64,000 nucleotides of DNA. Origin: Euryodendron excelsum. Lineage: Eukaryota > Streptophyta > Magnoliopsida > Ericales > Pentaphylacaceae. Both the position numbers and the translations under genes were made by a program. Position 1 is the stretch's first letter. Each line of letters begins with the position of its first letter. A model generated the notes under the pieces. The model did not search any database. It was given only the letters and a program-made list of their open reading frames with translations, and was not told the DNA's origin. Positions 42,827 through 55,533 of the stretch are shown one piece after another. Where the stretch lies: contig CM065390.1 in NCBI GenBank assembly GCA_033060915.1, positions 21,489,501 through 21,553,500 on the forward strand. Reading direction: 5' to 3'.

Positions 42827-43355
42827 CAAATCGAAAGTAAGTAACCGAATCTACCCTAATACCTATATCACAATAAATGCCATGTCAAATCATGCCATCC
42901 AGCATGTCATGAGCAAGTCTAATGCGCAATTGGGGTATTACTTTTCTTGCAGATCGTTATATAATGGAGCTAGCTCAAATTTTAAAATAAAACGAATAAA
43001 AGCTTTGACAAGCAATAAAAATAATTAAAATAATCATTGAACTGACAATAATTATACTAACAATTAAATTTAAATTGTAGTCGCAAAAATCCACTCAAAA
43101 GTGTTTTTGCACTACCAACTTTGCATGGAAATGTTAGTGTAACGATTTTAATTGATCAAGCGGTGCATTAGCAAAATTATGAAATTTTAATTGTTAGTAA
43201 GCCAAAAAAGGAAAATAGTAGCTAGTGGCCTGAAAACATTTGTGGTAGCATTTGGAAATTTATCCATAAATCCAACTTAAACATCTAAGAATTTAACCTT
43301 CTTTTTCCTTGCCCACCAATAGATATAATGTGTCTTTAGACCTACTATCAAGGCC

Positions 43356-43752
43356 GTTTGTTTGTGGGATGAAAAAATAAAGAATAAATAATATTACAGG
43401 ATTAAAAAAGTGATAATGGGTGATAAGTAATACCTAATGTAATGTGGGATTACTCATACTACGTTTGGTTAGGATGAGATTATGATGGGATAAGTAATAT
43501 TATTTTGTTAAAATATCACATTAAAATAAAAAACTAATAAAAAAATTAATTTTAAATTATAATATAGCTATTTAATATTATATTAACCTATTATAATAGC
43601 AAAATAAGGTAAAAATGTCATTTTTAAGCTTATCCCAATGGAGGGAATAAGTAATACCATTTCCCTTATGGTATTACTTATCCCTTATTTTGAGGAATTA
43701 ATAGTCTGAGATGAATGTCTCATCTCGTATCATTTTGCCGCTCCAAACGACA
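43356..43752. mobile_element. MITE-like element
   Basis: The left end CCGTTTGTTTGTGGGATGA and the right end in reverse, GTCGTTTGGAGCGGCAAAAT then GA, are weakly matching inverted repeats. The interior carries mirrored motifs (GGGATAAGTAATATT and GGTATTACTTATCCC). No coding capacity and no certain target duplication. Confidence 0.45.
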
Positions 43753-44162
43753 GATGAATGGGCCTCATAGAATATTTAGTTAAATCTCGTGATTTAGTCC
43801 CGCAACGCGTTTATGGCATTACAAAAAGAGAAAAGGTGGGACATCCACTGAAAATTCAAGATTATTCAGTAAGACTGTGTTTGGATTAAGGATTTGGTGA
43901 TAGAAAAAATTTAAAAAAAAGGTAAAGAAAAAGAGAATAAAAATTCTTTTTTATTTTGTTCTCTTTTTCCTCACATTTTCATTTTTCTTTGCTATTCTCC
44001 TGATAAATTCGGGTTCCAAGAAGAGTATAAGAGCGATGTGTGTGTTTGTACATATTTTAAAAATCTATAGGATTTGAATCCTTAGCCTCTGTTTGATACT
44101 TTAGAAAAGAAAGAAAAGAGAAGGAAAAATTCTCTTTATTTATTTGATTTCTAATTTACAAC

Positions 44163-44512
44163 CTGTTTGAAACTTGGGGTGGGGGAGGGGAGGGAAAAGT
44201 TTAGAATTTTCCCTTTACGTGTTGGATTCTACCAAAAAGAGTAAGGAAAAGAAAAAGAGAAGAAAAATTTTAAATCATTCTCTCTCTCCACATTCCTTTC
44301 ATTTTTTTTTTTTGAACATAAAAACATATTCATTAAACAAGATTAACATACAACAAAGAAATGGAAGTATAGACTCTCCTTTCTAGTCTATAAACTGGTC
44401 CACATACAAAACATCTTGAAGTGAAACATGAGGGATTTCAAAAAGAGTACACAAAAGCTTATTGTCTTTCCTTTCTTTTCCTTTCCTTTCTTCTCCTAAG
44501 TTCCAAACAAAC
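44163..44512. mobile_element. MITE-like element with CTGTTTGGAACTT ends
   Basis: The left end is CTGTTTGAAACTTGGGG. The right end in reverse is AGTTTGTTTGGAACTTAGGA. It is interrupted by the poly(A)-tailed fragment at 44302-44470. Confidence 0.45.
44302..44470 (-). mobile_element. Probable 3' end of a LINE-type retrotransposon
   Basis: On the minus strand it ends ...TTAATGAATATGTTTTTATG followed by TTC and a run of A (plus-strand T-run at about 44301-44313), as LINE 3' ends do. TTCCTTTCATTTT to the left and TTTCCTTTCTTTT to the right may be its target duplication. It is only about 170 bp, 5'-truncated and without a usable frame. Confidence 0.4.
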
Positions 44513-45186
44513 TGGTAGAAGGAAAGAGAAGAGAAAGGAAAAGAAAAGTTATTTTTTTCACACTTCTTTTCATTTTTATTTTTCTTTCTCTTTTAATCAA
44601 TATCCTATTATTTTTTTATTTTCTTTTAATTTCAAACAAAAAAAATAAATTTTCTTTCACTTTCTTGTCATTTTCTTTCTCTTTCTCTTCCACAGGTATT
44701 GAATAAGAAAATATGGCTTTGACAAGAGATGAACCCTGCAAGAAATAAAGCACAGAAGTGACTTTGCACCCAAAAAAAAAAAAAAAAAAAACACCAAGTT
44801 TTTTTTAGTAAATAACAGTTGTAGCCTGTTTGGCTAGGTGGGTTTTAGCAGAAAGGAAAGGATGTGATTCCAGTTTTCTCTCATGCTTGGCGGGTATAAT
44901 GGAAATGAATAGAAGAAAGAACATAAAATGTTTTGATCAAAAGATGAATCCATCTAAAAGGAAAATATTGGATATGAAAAGAAAAGAATTACTCTTATCA
45001 TAATTCTACTCTTCCACCTACAGACTTTACATGACCGCAATGTAAAAAAATAAAAAAAGAAAAACGAAAACGGAAAAATGAAGCGATGCTTGGATTTATC
45101 CGAAGCTCAATTTATTTTAAGCAGTATTTGGTTTACCCAAAAATGAAAATTGAAATCAGTATTTTACTGATTTACCCCTTCTTGGG

Positions 45187-45453
45187 GGAAGCTAAAACCC
45201 TCGTGTGCTCTGGTGTTCCGAAAATGCTCTCTCTCTCTCTCTCTCTCTCAGTCCCGGCGTTACGGAGAAGCGTCCGTCGAAGCAGAACAGAGCTTAGTTG
45301 ACCTGTGTGCGCTTCTTAATTTCAAGCTTTGTTGACCAAATAGTATGATTTAGGGTTTATGGTTTCAAACCCGAGCTCGTCTACTTCAACGGAACAAAGA
45401 GCGGAGCTGAGTTGATTTTACTGCTATAACTTTCAATCCGGCTTCACTATCAG
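45187..45453 (+). promoter_or_regulatory. Probable 5' UTR exon of the mitochondrial-protein gene
   Basis: The leader has a telo-box-like AAAACCCT (45194-45201) and its complement TTTAGGGTTTATGG (45350-45363), plus a CT microsatellite (45227-45249). It ends at CACTATCAG|GTATGA (45453/45454). A second CT microsatellite (45461-45494) starts the intron. The intron would end at TATTTACAG (46263), 28 bases before the ATG. Confidence 0.5.
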
Positions 45454-45457
45454 GTAT

Positions 45458-45460
<3 letters not shown>

Positions 45461-45494
<34 letters not shown>
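45461..45494 (+). repeat. (CT)n microsatellite
   Basis: Seventeen CT units just inside the leader intron; a similar tract is in the leader itself at 45227-45249. Confidence 0.9.
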
Positions 45495-45496
<2 letters not shown>

Positions 45497-46291
45497 TCTT
45501 TAATAGGCGTATATATGTGTAAATTTGTAGATGTGCGTTTAACTCAGGTATGATTTTTTATTTTTAAATCTGTGTCTCAAAATAGGGTAGCTAAAAAGTT
45601 AAGCTTGGGTTTGTTTTATGGGCTTAGTTTGAGTTGAATTTAAATATGGGTTTTGTTCTATTCCTCAATCTCATAATTGTAGGCGATGGGCAATTTCTAT
45701 AGTCGTCTATGCATTTTGTTCCTTCCTTGTTTGGGTGCTCAAAGTGTGTGCAAGAGATAACGAAAGTGAATCTGCAATCTTTAAGTTAAAACTATTTTGG
45801 TCCCCAAAACTAGAAACCCTTGAGTGATCTCGGGCTCTAATGGTGATATTGTAAGTTTTGGTTATTTATTGGAAGCAAAGCATGGGTTTGAATGTTTGTT
45901 TGCTTTCTTTTTTATTTTTATTCTTTCCCTCTATTTTCTCATCAACCCAATGCTGGTCTATCCCAAATTTTATGGTGCTACTTTGTAGTTACCATAAGCT
46001 ACTTATATAATTCTAGACTTTCTAGTACAAAGTGGAAGTACAGAGCTCTGATACGCATTATATCCAAAATGTCGGCTAACCCAGGCTATACTGCATTATG
46101 TTATGTGGCTGTGAATTACATGTGCGAGGCTCAGCCAAATTGATTACTTATTTTCTAGGTTTTTTAAGTGGAGCCAAAAGAACAACATAATACGGGTTTC
46201 ACTTTTGTTGTCTCGCTATGAGCTCGTAATTCATTTTTATGTTATTCCATTTAGTATTTACAGGATATGGTGGCAAAGCAGAACTCTGGAG

Positions 46292-49200
46292 ATGCGTATT
46301 TTTCAGCTTGTTATATCGCAAATTTCAGCTGCTTCAAGCACCAGCACATTAAAAAATGGAACAAAGACATCAAATCTGAAGGTTTTTCTTAGCTCCCGAA
46401 TCTTTTCAACTAAGCATGATGGGGGTGCAGACCAGGAAGGGGAATGGGGCAAAAAAACTGGTGGAACTAAACCTACAGATGATGAGTTGGGCTGGGATGT
46501 TGGTTCATCATGGTCAACAGGATTGACTAAGGAGCATTTTGATGGAGAGGTGATTGGTCATCAGATTACCCCTGCTGGTGCCAGAGACAATGTTTTGCCT
46601 CAGGTTGCACCCACAGCTTCTATAGAGATGGACGATTTGAAGCAACTGGAGGAAGAGAACCGCAAGGGCAAAGCCTTTGTTGATGGATGGGGCGAGAGAA
46701 TGCAGGAAATGAGTGTATTGTTGAACCAGGTAAGGGAGCCTGGAGCAAGAGGTGTGTATCTGAAGGACTCTGAGAAGGCGGAAATGTATCGACTTCACAA
46801 GGAGAACCCAGAAGTGTATGCAGTTGAGAAGTTAGCTCGGGATTACAGGATTATGAGGCAGAGGGTGCATGCCATTTTGTGGCTGAAAGAGCTTGAGGAA
46901 GAAGAAGAGAAAAAGCTTGGGCATCCTCTTGATGACTCTGTTGAGCTCTTGCTAGACACTTGCCCTGAGTAAGCTGTCAAACTTTGCAAAAAATTCTATT
47001 AGATTCTAATATAAGCTTGGCCGGATAATGTTACCTAGCTTAGGGATGTTGGATTGATGTTAGAGGTGTGGTTATTTCATTTGCAAAATTGCAACTCTCT
47101 TTTTAAATATATTTTTTTATAAGCAACTCTCATTCTACTACAATGTGTTTGGAAAGAAAGGAATAAAGAATCTTGAATTTGAAGAAATGCTTATGAGCCT
47201 AAACTTAAGGCTTGGAGATACTTGGGATGGCAATCATGTGAATGCGCCCGCAACCCAACCACCATCCTTTTGTATTCCTGATGCTTTTTGTTTAACTTCT
47301 TGGTTTTTGTCATTTATCTTAAGCCTTCTGTGGGCTCTCGGCTTTAAATACTAGAAATAAACAAATAGATATGTGTAAGCCTAATATCAGTTTTTTAACT
47401 TGTCTGAGTGCTAGTCAAAAAGAGAGTTTAATTCTCTTGCTAAGAATTGTGCTTGAGATTCCCATCTAGATTGATTCATGAATGACTTGTGACAGAACAA
47501 AAACAGATCTTTTTCACCATCTGCACTTTTACCCTCCTTAAATGTTAATGCAATATTGGTACTGAAGAGTCCACAGCTATTAGCTTGAGTGGCATCTCCT
47601 GTCATACCAAACCGGTGAATGCTTCAAGACCTGATTGTGACATGGGTTGATCTGTCTTGCTAAAAGAGTTGGAGTAATTTGGGAGAATTACTAATTTGAA
47701 CTTTCTAGGAATCTTTTGTTAATGGCTGTGAACAACTCAATTTTACTTGTTGCCACCTTATCTACTGGAGCAGGAAAAAAAAATTCAAGCGATTAAGAGT
47801 TTCTAATATATTTAATCTTTTCTTTTTGGCCAATAACCATGAGAGGTAGTCTGATAGTGATTCTATTGCCAAGGATGCTTCTACTTATGAGACCTCCTGT
47901 TGCATTTTAACAATGCAGTCAAAAGTTGTACTGCGTAACTGCCATTAGAATTACTGTGTCGGAACTTCTTGTGATGTGGTTGCTTAATCAGTTCATTGGT
48001 TTGTTCTGCTTCAGATTCTTTTTCTTTTCACAATTTTCCTTTTCTGGAGAATAGACATCACGAACTTGATGCAAAAATTACCCGAGGACTGGCGTGTGTA
48101 TTGTGTGTAATCTTATCTTGAATATCTCCTTCACTGCGTTACTGATTTATTCCTCATTATCTCCCCTGTTTGCTGTAGTTATCACCATCCACTTTTTTCT
48201 CTAGTTGAAGATTAAAAAAATAAAAACGTGAGGGTAATGTAATTGATTAGGTTGAGTGGACAACTAGCTGTTAGCTTGAATGGCATCTTCTGCCCCCTCT
48301 GATGGGTGGGAGGTCCGGGATTGAAGTCTTTTATGGGACACATATATGTGTCAATACTTATCAAAACTAGAAAAGACAAGTTTCTTGAGAAAGTGGGGGA
48401 TGAAGAAGAATGAAAATTGTCCGTCTCTTATGGATGTTTTCTTCTGTTAAGCGGGCCTTGGTGCAGCAGTAAGGCTGTTCATTGTGAGCTGGGTAAAGTT
48501 GCATACATTTGACCCTTCTCACACGCTGCAATGGCTGGAGCCTCGTGCACTAGGCTGCCCTTATTGGATGTCTTCTTCTGGATAGGGATATGAATGTTTA
48601 TTTACAAATTACAAGTCTATTTAGAGACGTGTGTCCAAACATCTCAGTGATAGCAGAGACACCTACTAAAAAAATGATGAGCTGAGGCCAAAGTTTGTCA
48701 AACTAGCTGCAGAGTAAAGCTGAGCTGGTGTTTCCCGTAATCCTTCAAGAACAGAAAGGTTCTCTGCTTTAATGGACTGCGGATGAGGGTTGGAGAGTAA
48801 TTTTAATGAAGGTTTTGTCCTTGGCAAATTCTAAATTTTTTCCCCTTGCCTACTGATGATAGTGCATATTATAAGCTAGTTGTAAATGATGCATCTTTCT
48901 TCCCCCCTCCTCTCTCATTCTCTACAGCTGATGTGATTCTAGTTAGAATTCGGAGAGTTTTTTTCGGTTGACGCACTGGGCTAGCCGAGAGGATTGTGTC
49001 TGTTGCAAAGTTTTATGGTGCTTTTATACTAGAGTCAGGGTTCGTTTGATGTTTATTAGAAATCCATAATGTGGAATAGGGCTGCTATTGTGAGCGATTG
49101 ACATCATTGGAACTGAGAGTTGCAAAATAAAAGACGCTCATCATATAACGTCCCAAGTATTATGAGTGTTTTAACTTCTTTGGATCAAAATTTTGTTTTA

Positions 49201-50091
49201 GTTACTAATTTGGGGTTTGTTTCATTGTTTTGCCTTTTGATTCATGTCATGCCAGGAACAAGTGTTGTAGGAATTCATTTGAAGATTGTTGTTGTTGCTG
49301 TCAATATAAATTTGTAAATCGATAGAAACTGTCAGGCCACTTACAGGCAGCATCATGGGCACCCTTTGTATGTTACAGCTATGTATGTATGCAGGCATGC
49401 ATGTATTCATGTATGTAAATGTGAACGCGTGTATTTATGATGGTTGTGGTGTCATTCATGTCTACCAAGACTTGTTCTGGAATAGGATGGTTCTTCCTTT
49501 CAAAGATTAAGCTATTTCTCATGGCATTCTCTAGTTAGTAATGAAAAGTTGAGTATCATACAGTCTCTTTGTGGCTTTTAACTCGTTCCTTCTCGCAGAT
49601 TCTTCAAATCCCATGACAGGGAATTTCATGTTGCATCTCTTCCCTACAAACCAGATTTCAAGGTAATGCCTGAGGGCTGGGATGGCACCACAAGGGACCC
49701 TGATGAAGTCCATTACGAGATATCAATGAAGGAAGATGAGATGTTATATCAAGAGTTCGTCCAAAGGATGAACTTCAACAAGATGAAGGTAATTCTTTTA
49801 ACGTCGTCTTCTCCTATCATATTCTTTACGCTCCTGGAAACTTTGGTTGATGTGGTTTGTTTGTGTATACAGATGGCAGGGAAGGTGAAACACCACAAGC
49901 ATAGCAGGAGGCGTCCTGATGAGGGCTGGAACATCATGGTTGAGAAACTGGGGCCACGGGGTAAGCGTGGAAATGGTGGGGGATGGAAGTTTATGAGCGT
50001 GCCTGACGGATCCAGCAGGCCTTTGAATGAAACGGAGAAAATGTATGTAAAGCGAGAGACTCCGCGCAGGCGACGAAAGATTTTGCCATGA
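46292..50091 (+). CDS. Probable mitochondrial protein (possibly ribosome-associated)
   Basis: Exons 46292-46968, 49599-49788 and 49873-50091 join in phase at GT-AG sites to give 361 residues. The N-terminus (MRIFQLVISQISAASSTSTL onward) is rich in Ser, Thr and basic residues without acids for about 40 residues and ends in SSRIF/STK, a classical mitochondrial presequence cleavage pattern (Arg at -3). The central part has KAFVDGWGERMQEM, EKAEMYRLHKENPEVYAVEK and LARDYRIMRQRVHAILWLKE. The C-terminus is very basic (KRETPRRRRKILP). The helical, charged middle with 'YAVEKLARDYRIMRQRVHAIL' spacing recalls the Bot1p/mitochondrial ribosomal mS45 type family (PF12298), but this is a weak recollection, so no symbol is given. 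The first Met after the spliced leader gives the presequence. Upstream ORF sequence is intronic. Confidence 0.8.
46969..49598 (+). other. Intron 1 of the mitochondrial-protein gene
   Basis: 2.6 kb, GTAAGC at 46969 to TTCTCGCAG at 49598. It contains an Au-type SINE (48453-48560). Nothing else in it looks coding. Confidence 0.8.
48453..48560 (+). mobile_element. Au-type SINE with internal deletion
   Basis: The head GGGCCTTGGTGCAGCAGTAA and the body CATACATTTGACCCTTCTCA ... GGAGCCTCGTGCACTAGG match what I know of the plant Au SINE family. The stretch that normally holds the B box (GGTTCGAGTCC-like) is missing, so it is shorter than a full copy. TTATGGATGTTTTCTTCTG (48428-48446) and TTATTGGATGTCTTCTTCTG (48561-48580) flank it and look like a diverged target-site duplication. 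Confidence 0.8.
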
Positions 50092-52054
50092 TGTCATCAG
50101 GAGAGAGAGTCATCATCGCTGTCTGGTGTTCAGAGGATGTTTTTTGATTTGGTTGACAGTTTAATATGGGTTTTGTTTTTTATATTTTTTTTTATCAGCT
50201 TCATGTTTACAGTGGGTCATGTTATTTTTATAGTTTCACATGTTGTGGTGTGGTCCCACCAAATTATTAGTAAGATGGAATGTCAGAACTAAAAATAATT
50301 TTACCTCTTCTGAGATATTTGACAAATCCGCTTATGAGATCATTGAGTTTATTCGTTCAGGCTTGGATCGAAGCTCCCCTGTGCTCTGACTCTGGCTGTT
50401 TTGTGGTGTTTTTTTGATATGATTCAAATACCTCTTTAACAAGAGGTATAAATGATTGGGGAAATGAAAGGAAAATTTACGTGGGACTTTTTGACGTTTA
50501 GAAGTTTGAGCTGGATTGTGTTTTGGCCCTTTTCGGAGCTGTATTTATTCAGGGCAGGGTAGATGAGCATAAGCTGATATATGTATATGTTATGGATAAT
50601 CGAAGTGATGGATGAATCTCTCAGGTACATATATATATGTACATATGTATATGTTAGGGAAGGTTGTGTAATGTGATATGGCGACTTAAGAAGTGTGATT
50701 GGAGGAGAATGGAGTAAAAGTTGACACTCAATTCAGAATGAAGCCATTGTTTGGAATGCTGTATTTGGTCTGTGAGTGAATTTGATACGTTTTCGGTTTA
50801 TGGTTTGTTTCTCGCCGTAGCCTCTTGGGTTTTGAGAGGGCTTTTGTTGTGTAGTAGACTAAATGCACGTTTAGTGTTTTCCTTTTGGTTTGTGTACTAG
50901 GCTCTTGGGCATGGCGTTGTTCGCCCGTTCTGTTGCTTCTTGAGTTTCATTGTATATTATTATTTTATGATATTTTCTTTAATATGGTGTAATACAATAA
51001 GGTATGTTGAGAAAGAATGCACTGGGAATTCTATATTCGATAATTCTTTCACCCTCCCAATTGCACAGATCTCTGGCGCCCAAAAGAGGGAGAGAAAAAA
51101 TAGAGAATCAAAGAATAGTAGGAACGTAGTGCTTTAGATACGTATTGTTTTTCATAGATTTTTGAAGTGTGTTTATTTTCTGAGTCTTATACATAACCAG
51201 CTACATATTTATGCTACATGCATAGTTTGATCCTTTCTTTACGTAGATTAAAGCTTCGCAAGTTTTCCATTGAACGAAAACCATTGTTTTATATTAAATA
51301 ATTATGAAATTATAACACGTTAAATTAATCTCTCCACTACAATTTTCTAGTGATAAAGATACACTCTCCCCAGTCCTACATAGCATCCGTTTTCTTCTTG
51401 TTTTTTTTTGTGTGCCACTTTTATCATATGTATTGAAAAAGCAAATTAGGAAATTCTTGTTTATAAAGGATAATGTTAGGAACTTTACCAATGCGTTTGA
51501 AGGATTGCATGAGATCAATTTTTATATCTTGTACCATATTGAACTACAAGCTGGGCTAATGAAAATTGTAACAAACAAAAATTAAATTTGCAAAGTCATA
51601 GATCAGTTGAGAATTTAAGAATTTCCTTAGTTGATTCTTTCACATTCAGGTTTTGAAAATTCAATTACGACAAGCATGATCAGAACTAAATTTGAATTTT
51701 TTTTTTAAAAATTAAGTATACAGATAAATTACTCTAATATCTGCGAAAGACATTGTTTAACGGTGTCCCACAACCAATTATTTTATTTTTATTTTTGATG
51801 ATCGATCGTCCGAACTAACTTGCGGCTACTACCACTAATCTTGGGGTCTTCGGAATGTTTGGTCCAATCAAATCGAATAACTACCGTCGAATAAACTGAG
51901 ATGATCTCACAGCCATTCTACAGTAGACTTTACCGCCCTTATATCGGAATATGGGCTTTTTTTTTACACGGGCCGCTCTCAACATACCCGCAAAGTGCCC
52001 CCAACCCGACCTATTAGTACCAAAATTTTGAACTTCACCATTCGCGAGCTGATA
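50092..52054. other. Intergenic DNA between the mitochondrial-protein gene and PPR4
   Basis: It starts with a 3' UTR of uncertain length and ends with the PPR4 promoter and leader. No gene is seen between. A GATCGATC motif at 51801-51808 and a TA/CA tract at 50625-50655 are the only simple features. Confidence 0.45.
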
Positions 52055-55000
52055 ATGGATATCTTCTCTCTCTCCTCCACACACTACCTTCACACAGCAC
52101 CATTCTCCGCCTCCATCCTCGCCGGGAAACACCACCCCACCACTACCAACCCCGCCACACACTCCTCCTCTCACTCTCTCACTGAAATCACCCACCCCGG
52201 ACTCCGACAACTATACCTCCCCTTCCTCCTCTGCGGACAATCTCCGCCGCCCAAACACCCACAAAACCCTCAAAACTTCACCTTCTAAACCCAGCTCTCC
52301 AAAACCTAAAATTCCCACAAACCCCCTCAAAAACCTCGTAAATCCCACCAATATCTCCAACACCAATTCACACAGTCTCACCAACAAGCTCTGGTTAACC
52401 AGCAAACTCTCTCCCCCTCCTCCTCCACCACCACCGCCTCTTCCACCTGAAGAAACCCTTACAGAAGAAAATGAAATTAGGGAATTGGAGATTTCGGGTA
52501 CCAAAGAACCCCCCAGAATTGAATTCCGCCAAGAAGGGAAGATCTTTGTGGGAAATCTTCCATTGTGGATTAAGAAGCATGAATTGGCCGAGTTCTTTCG
52601 GCAATTTGGGCCAATAAAGAATGTGATATTGATAAAGGGTCACAATGACACTGAGAGGAATATTGGGTTTGGGTTCGTGATATATGGTGGTCCAACGTCG
52701 GAGAAATCCGCAATGAAGGCGGTAGAGTTTGATGGTGTTGAGTTTCATGGGAGGGTGTTGACTGTGAAGTTGGATGATGGGAGGAGACTAAAGGAGAGGT
52801 CAGCGGAGAGGGCAAGGTGGGTGGAGGGGGCAGGTGGAGTGGAGTACAAGTCGAAGTGGCATGAAGATAGGGAAGGCTCACGCAGCGAGTTTAAGAAAGT
52901 TTTGGAGACTCAGCCGGAAAATTGGCAGGCTGTTGTTCGAGCTTTTGAGAGGATTAAAAAGGTACCGCTTCTTGACATGTTTTTGCTTCTTGTTAGTTGT
53001 ATTATTTTCAATTCTAACTGCAGGGTCTGGTTGTGGTGGGTCACACTTTTAGGTCCACAAGAACAATTCAAAAGTGAAACAGATGTTATTAACTCACAAC
53101 CAATTCTGAGCAATCAAATGTGGCCTTAATGCATTTTTGTTTCGTATAAGCATGTAAAATTTAACTTTTTTTTTTTTTCCCTTCAGAAACCGAGTCTCAT
53201 AATGAACAGAGAAGCTTGATTTCAATCTTGTACGGTGATGCGTTTTCTTTAGGAGTTGTCAATACTGTGCATAACCCCATCAAGGAACGTAATCAAGTAA
53301 TGGTTTTCAAGGGTCTCCATCCCATTAATGGGTTGTGTTGGGATTGCCATTTCACTTATGTGGCTCCCACTACAATTACTTAATGACCACCCTTCCACAG
53401 CCTCTGATGGGCAGAAGCAGCTTATTGCCCAAATTTGAATTTAAGAATTTCAATTTTTAGCTCAATCTGAAGTATTTTCTTTTCTTTATTTCTCTAAAAT
53501 TTTCTTCTAAATATTTGATCAACACATCTTCACTTTGAAGCCATGTTGGGTTTAAAACATGGGCATCCCTATATTTTGGGGAGTCTGTGAGGCACCCTCC
53601 ACCACACCCCCAACAAAGGAAAAAAAATCATGGCTATGGTATTGGAGGCTGGTTACATAGCTTTTGTTAGAACTATTTGTTGTCATGGTGTATGTGTTAT
53701 CTCTTGATTAAGAAGTGAAATTCAACAGTTAAATTGCAAACTTTTTTTGAAATTTCATATTTTCTCTTTTAATGTGTTTATGTTATTTTGTATAATGAAG
53801 GCATTTGGTAGACTCAAATTTGTAGAGGATTTGTAGTTTAGCTCTCATTTTTTTATTGAGGAGGTCGTATAACTGTCTTATTGGTTGGGGGTTTTTTGAG
53901 TTGGGTTTTTTTTTTTTTTTTTTTTTGTTTTGTTTGGGGGGGGGGGGGGGGGTGGAGTGGGGAGTGGATAAAGTCTCATCTCTATAAAGGGTGATTTTGT
54001 GGTTTGAGATGGTGGCTGGTTTGAAGATTGATGTGAGTTGGAGGGAGGTGGAGATAAAGCTTTATTTGCTGGAATGTTTTGATGCAGAGAGGGAAGTGGT
54101 CTTTCATTTTACCTAGAATTGCCTTCGGTTTGCCTAGAATTGCCTTTGGTTTGACTTGTAAAGATTAATTAGTTTGGGGTGGTGTTATTCGAATTTCAAA
54201 GCATGTAAAAGAGTCGCAGTGTGAATTTTTTTTTATTAAAAGTGGTGACATTCACTTCAATTTGCAGCATGGTATTTTGTCTTCTAAACTTGTTTGTCTC
54301 TCTTCTCAAATTTCTTGAGTTAGCTTCTCATAATTGGGAAAACTTGGAGTTCATGGTTGGAGTTCAGCTATCAGGCATCAGGAGATTGGATGGCTTGGGA
54401 ATAAATTATTACTTATTATGAATCAAGCACTCATGGGAAAAAGGCTATAGAGATTACATTTTATGGAGGAAGGTTGTGGTGTTGTTTGGAAATAAAAGTT
54501 ACGAAACAGGGGCTGGCATCCAAAAGAAGTTAGTTGTAACCATGGTGTTAGCAGAGTTGTTAAAGGCTCCTAGGCCCTAAAAAATCCCTAGGCTCTTCAA
54601 GGCTCGAAAAAAGCACTTCACAAGCATATGCTAGGCCAAACCCTTTTATTCAGGTCCACATAGAGCCTTCAGGCTTGCACCTTTTGAAGGCTTCAGCTCA
54701 AGAAAGGTGCACCGTTTCTTGTAATGCAATTATATATATATATATATATATATATTTTCCTGACACTCAATAATTGATACGACATGTCATATTCATGGCC
54801 TTATAAATTGATAACACTAGTTGATTATTTGTAGTATTTTGTAGTATGAACTTAGGAGCTTATGGTTGGCTACTTTAAATAGATATCTCTAGTGCTTAAT
54901 TTTGAGTGTTTATAATTTTCACGATATGTTACAACTAGCTTTTCTATTATTAAAAATTTCTAGTGTTTGGTATGAGGAGTGGATTGGAATGGAATGCCCA

Positions 55001-55502
55001 TTCACAATTCCTATTCCCATTCTTGTTACCTCATTTGGTACCATTGATTGAAGTTGGAATGTATTTTAGTTCCATTATGGAATGAAACAGAACAGAAGAG
55101 AGGAGAGAGAAAGAACATATGGAAGCCCCCCCTCACCCTAACCCCGTCACCCGCCACCCTTCAATCAACTTGGCAGCCTGTTCCCTCCCCACCACCACCG
55201 GGCACCAGCCAGTGCTCCTTCCTAACCCCCTCCCTCTCTCACCCCCTACCAGCCAAATGACCATTTCCTTACCCAAGGGAGGAAATGACTATTCCCATAT
55301 TTTAATTCTATTATGGAATGAAATAGAACAAAAGAGAGGAAAGAGAATGAACATATGGAAGCCCCTCCTCACCCTAACACCATCACCCACCACCCTTCCC
55401 TCACCCTCCCCACAACTACCAGCCACCCCCCGGTCCTCCCCAACCCCCTCCCCCACCAGTCAGCCCCTCTGATCTCCCAACCACACAATGCCACATTCCA
55501 CC

Positions 55503-55533
<31 letters not shown>

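Larger units (their letters stand above)
42827..45186. other. Intergenic DNA with several small elements
   Basis: No gene is seen. Beyond the elements listed separately, it holds A/T-rich sequence, a run of 20 A near 44771-44790 and purine/pyrimidine-rich stretches (43900-44000 and 44520-44690). Confidence 0.4.
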
